6,043 nt of DNA, taken from the NCBI GenBank assembly GCA_900550685.1, contig URTS01000111.1:1-6043 (forward strand), written 5' to 3'. This DNA comes from an uncultured Oscillibacter sp. Lineage in GTDB: Bacteria > Bacillota > Clostridia > Oscillospirales > Oscillospiraceae. Positions 4,807 through 6,043 of the stretch are shown piece by piece. Each line of letters begins with the position of its first letter. Position 1 is the first letter of the stretch. The notes under the pieces are model-generated. The model saw only the letters and a program-made list of their open reading frames with translations. It had not been told where the DNA came from and searched no databases. A program made the position numbers and the translations under genes.

Positions 4807-5667
4807 CTAGGACACATTATCCTCCACCCACTGGATGCGGACCGACGAGCGGGCGCCGCCGGCAGAGAGGAAGGAATGTACCTCGCATAGGGACCACAGC
4901 TTGGTGGCCAGGTCCTGCTGGCGGATCTTCATCACATGGGTCTCCTGGGAATTGGTATAGACGGTGCCGTCCAGCAGAACGGTATTGGAAATCGTGGAAT
5001 TGTTCAGGGTCTGGGATTCCATGGTGCTGTTGTCATGGATAGTCGTTCGGCGGATGTCCGCCAGGACCGGGGCAGCGGTGTCCTTCGGCGCAATGCTGAT
5101 GCGCAGGGCGCTGGAAGAGGTGTTCTGATAGGTCAGTACCAGGTCCTTCAACGGAATGGTCAGGGTGCTGCCGGTGGCGGAAAGATCCACGTGATATTCC
5201 GTAAGCGGAGCAAAGAGGTTCGGTGTGGTCAGTTCCTGGCTGCTGGTTTTGAAATGCAGCTTATAGCTAAGGAATGTATCCTCCGCAACGGTGATGACAG
5301 GCGTTTCGCCGTTTTCACCCTGCAGTCCCTGGATGCCCTGCTCTCCCTTTTCACCGGGGTCGCCCTTTTCCCCCTGGGGGCCCTGTTCTCCGGGTTCTCC
5401 CTTGAGTCCCTGGATACCCTGTTCTCCTTTTTCACCGGGGTCGCCCTTTTCTCCCTGAGGACCTTGAATCCCCTGCTCCCCCTGGGGACCCGGACAGCCC
5501 TGCTCCCCCTTAATGCCCCGGGGACCCATGGGCCCCCGCTCTCCCCGCGGCCCCTGTTCTCCGCGAGGGCCTTCCGGGCCCACAGGTCCCTGAATCGTCA
5601 CATAGGTCCCGCCGCATGGGTCCGACTGTCCGCAGCCGCCCCGGCAGGTTCCGGTATAGTAATTCAT
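4807..5667 (-). CDS. Collagen-like protein with Gly-X-Y repeats and a C-terminal beta-rich domain
   Basis: A 286-residue protein in three parts. Residues 1-26 are a short Cys- and Gly-containing head (Cys8, 12, 18) without a recognisable signal peptide. Residues 27-122 are 32 uninterrupted Gly-X-Y triplets rich in GEK, GDP, GEQ and GPQ; Lys-Gly-Glu/Asp pairs of this kind stabilise triple helices in bacterial collagens that lack hydroxyproline. Residues 123-286 form a Ser/Thr-rich tail (for example TLNNSTISNTVLLDG) ending in SSVRIQWVEDNVS, which reads as a beta-strand domain that could trimerise the chains; I do not recognise its family. The architecture is like spore-surface collagen proteins such as BclA of Bacillus, but a BclA relationship is not shown. 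GAGGAG (5676-5681 on the complement) lies 8 bases before the ATG. No transmembrane or sortase signal is present, so a cell-surface location would need another route, such as assembly on a spore. Confidence 0.9.
   Translation of the reverse strand: MNYYTGTCRGGCGQSDPCGGTYVTIQGPVGPEGPRGEQGPRGERGPMGPRGIKGEQGCPGPQGEQGIQGPQGEKGDPGEKGEQGIQGLKGEPGEQGPQGEKGDPGEKGEQGIQGLQGENGETPVITVAEDTFLSYKLHFKTSSQELTTPNLFAPLTEYHVDLSATGSTLTIPLKDLVLTYQNTSSSALRISIAPKDTAAPVLADIRRTTIHDNSTMESQTLNNSTISNTVLLDGTVYTNSQETHVMKIRQQDLATKLWSLCEVHSFLSAGGARSSVRIQWVEDNVS
5302..5463 (-). repeat. Tandem 81-bp duplication inside the collagen region
   Basis: Residues 69-95 and 96-122 are two copies of a nine-triplet unit (GPQ GEK GDP GEK GEQ GIQ, then GLK GEP GEQ in one and GLQ GEN GET in the other). 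The copies correspond to 5383-5463 and 5302-5382. They differ only at the end of the unit, which suggests a fairly recent unequal exchange; copy number may vary between strains. Confidence 0.85.
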
Positions 5668-5701
5668 AAGCAGCGCTCCTCATGCTGCAGACTTCTGTTT
5701 C

Positions 5702-5727
5702 ATCGTATGCGGCCGCTGCCAAAATGT
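5702..5727 (-). promoter_or_regulatory. Possible SigK/SigE-type sporulation promoter for the collagen-like gene
   Basis: On the minus strand CATACGATG (plus 5701-5709) is preceded by AC (plus 5726-5727) at 16 bases. The SigK consensus in Bacillus is about AC-N16/17-CATANNNTA; only the last A differs. The expected start near 5695 would give a leader of about 28 bases with the ribosome binding site correctly placed. No good SigA promoter was seen in this gap for the minus strand. The motif is short, so a chance match is quite possible. Confidence 0.3.
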
Positions 5728-5779
5728 CCTGTGCTTTTTCCGGTTTTCTGAGCACTGATAATCCTACCAAACGGCTGGC

Positions 5780-5809
5780 TTGACGGTCCCTGCACATTTT
5801 ATATATAAT
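5780..5809 (+). promoter_or_regulatory. SigA-type promoter for the cysteine desulfidase-family gene
   Basis: TTGACG (5780-5785, 5/6) and TATAAT (5804-5809, 6/6) with an 18-base spacer inside an AT-rich stretch. The expected start is near 5816, seven bases before the leader hairpin. Confidence 0.7.
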
Positions 5810-5822
5810 GAACAGGCTAGGC

Positions 5823-5860
5823 TCCGGCGGGGCGCCTCCTGTGTGGCGCAGTCCGCCGGA
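5823..5860 (+). other. GC-rich two-part hairpin at the 5' end of the desulfidase-family mRNA
   Basis: TCCGGCGG (5823-5830) pairs perfectly with CCGCCGGA (5853-5860), and inside it GCGCC (5832-5836) pairs with GGCGC (5845-5849) around an 8-base loop. It starts within about 10 bases of the predicted transcription start and ends 12 bases before the ribosome binding site. There is no T tract, so it is not a terminator; it could stabilise the mRNA or be a control element. No known riboswitch class was recognised. Confidence 0.5.
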
Positions 5861-5884
5861 ATCAAAGAGAAAGAGGGGAAGAGC

Positions 5885-6043
5885 ATGGAAAAATCGGATC
5901 CCAGATACCGCAGCTTTGTGCAGATCCTCCACGAGGAGCTGATCCCTGCCATGGGGTGCACAGAGCCAATTTCCCTTGCCTACGGCGCGGCCAAGGCAAG
6001 AGAGGTACTGGGCAGGGAGCCTGAACGGGTCCTGGTGGAGGCC
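5885..6043 (+). CDS. cyuA: L-cysteine desulfidase-family protein (CyuA/UPF0597), N-terminal fragment
   Basis: The first 53 residues of a protein that runs off the window. LHEELIPAMGCTEPISLAYGAAKARE (in parts 15-40) is the N-terminal signature of the UPF0597 family, which includes E. coli CyuA (YhaM) and the Methanocaldococcus L-cysteine desulfidase. These enzymes break cysteine into pyruvate, ammonia and sulfide using an iron-sulfur cluster and are related in fold to the serine dehydratase alpha domain. Cys25 in GCTEP is at the place of the cluster-binding Cys25 of the archaeal enzyme. GAGGGG at 5873-5878 is 6 bases before the ATG, which settles the start. The gene is divergent from the collagen-like gene and has its own strong promoter. 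The family is firm; substrate (cysteine or another amino acid) cannot be decided from this fragment. Confidence 0.85.
   Translation, partial: MEKSDPRYRSFVQILHEELIPAMGCTEPISLAYGAAKAREVLGREPERVLVEA

Noticed and set aside
5302..5580. Repetitive DNA at 5300-5580 as a CRISPR array or satellite
   Set aside because: The periodicity is 9 bases and in frame with Gly-X-Y codons of the collagen-like protein; there are no spacers.
4936..5751. Plus-strand open frame opposite the collagen-like gene, rich in Leu and Phe
   Set aside because: The repeats are the antisense of Gly-X-Y codons; the minus-strand frame has a good ribosome binding site and a clear protein pattern.

Overview
The window looks like chromosomal DNA from a GC-rich gut Firmicute, probably in the Clostridia and close to Oscillospiraceae. 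The reasons are the strong GC preference at third codon positions, AGGAGG-type ribosome binding sites, the gene families present (a PfoR-like PTS EIIC, a two-subunit transketolase, an NSS transporter, a collagen-like protein and a cysteine desulfidase-family protein), and a possible sporulation-type promoter. This placement is inference; there is no rRNA or marker gene.

Layout. 1-197: end of a gene resembling a winged-helix regulator. 194-340: a near-consensus promoter, then two perfect inverted repeats, leading to a PfoR-like PTS EIIC membrane protein (341-1441) that ends in a strong terminator. 1508-1780: leader with a candidate promoter and a terminator-like hairpin. 1781-3610: two-gene operon for the N- and C-terminal subunits of a split transketolase, closed by a terminator. 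3661-3958: gene-free stretch with a perfect 14-bp palindrome and a candidate promoter. 3959-4746: decayed sodium-dependent (NSS) transporter with a frameshift, an in-frame TGA in place of Trp, and apparently two in-frame internal deletions, followed by a terminator. 4807-5667 (minus strand): collagen-like protein with 32 uninterrupted Gly-X-Y triplets. 5780-5860: strong promoter and a structured leader. 5885-6043: start of a CyuA/UPF0597 L-cysteine desulfidase-family gene.

How the parts relate. Only the transketolase subunits form a clear functional unit. The other genes are single transcription units with their own promoters or terminators. The window holds no recognisable defence, mobile or biosynthetic system. 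The most interesting signals are the multiply broken NSS transporter, the unusual active-site motifs of the split transketolase, and a possible shared operator (GGTGT-N4-ACACC and a weaker relative) ahead of the EIIC, transketolase and NSS genes. A 5' leader hairpin that may attenuate the transketolase operon and a SigK-like promoter ahead of the collagen gene are weaker candidates.
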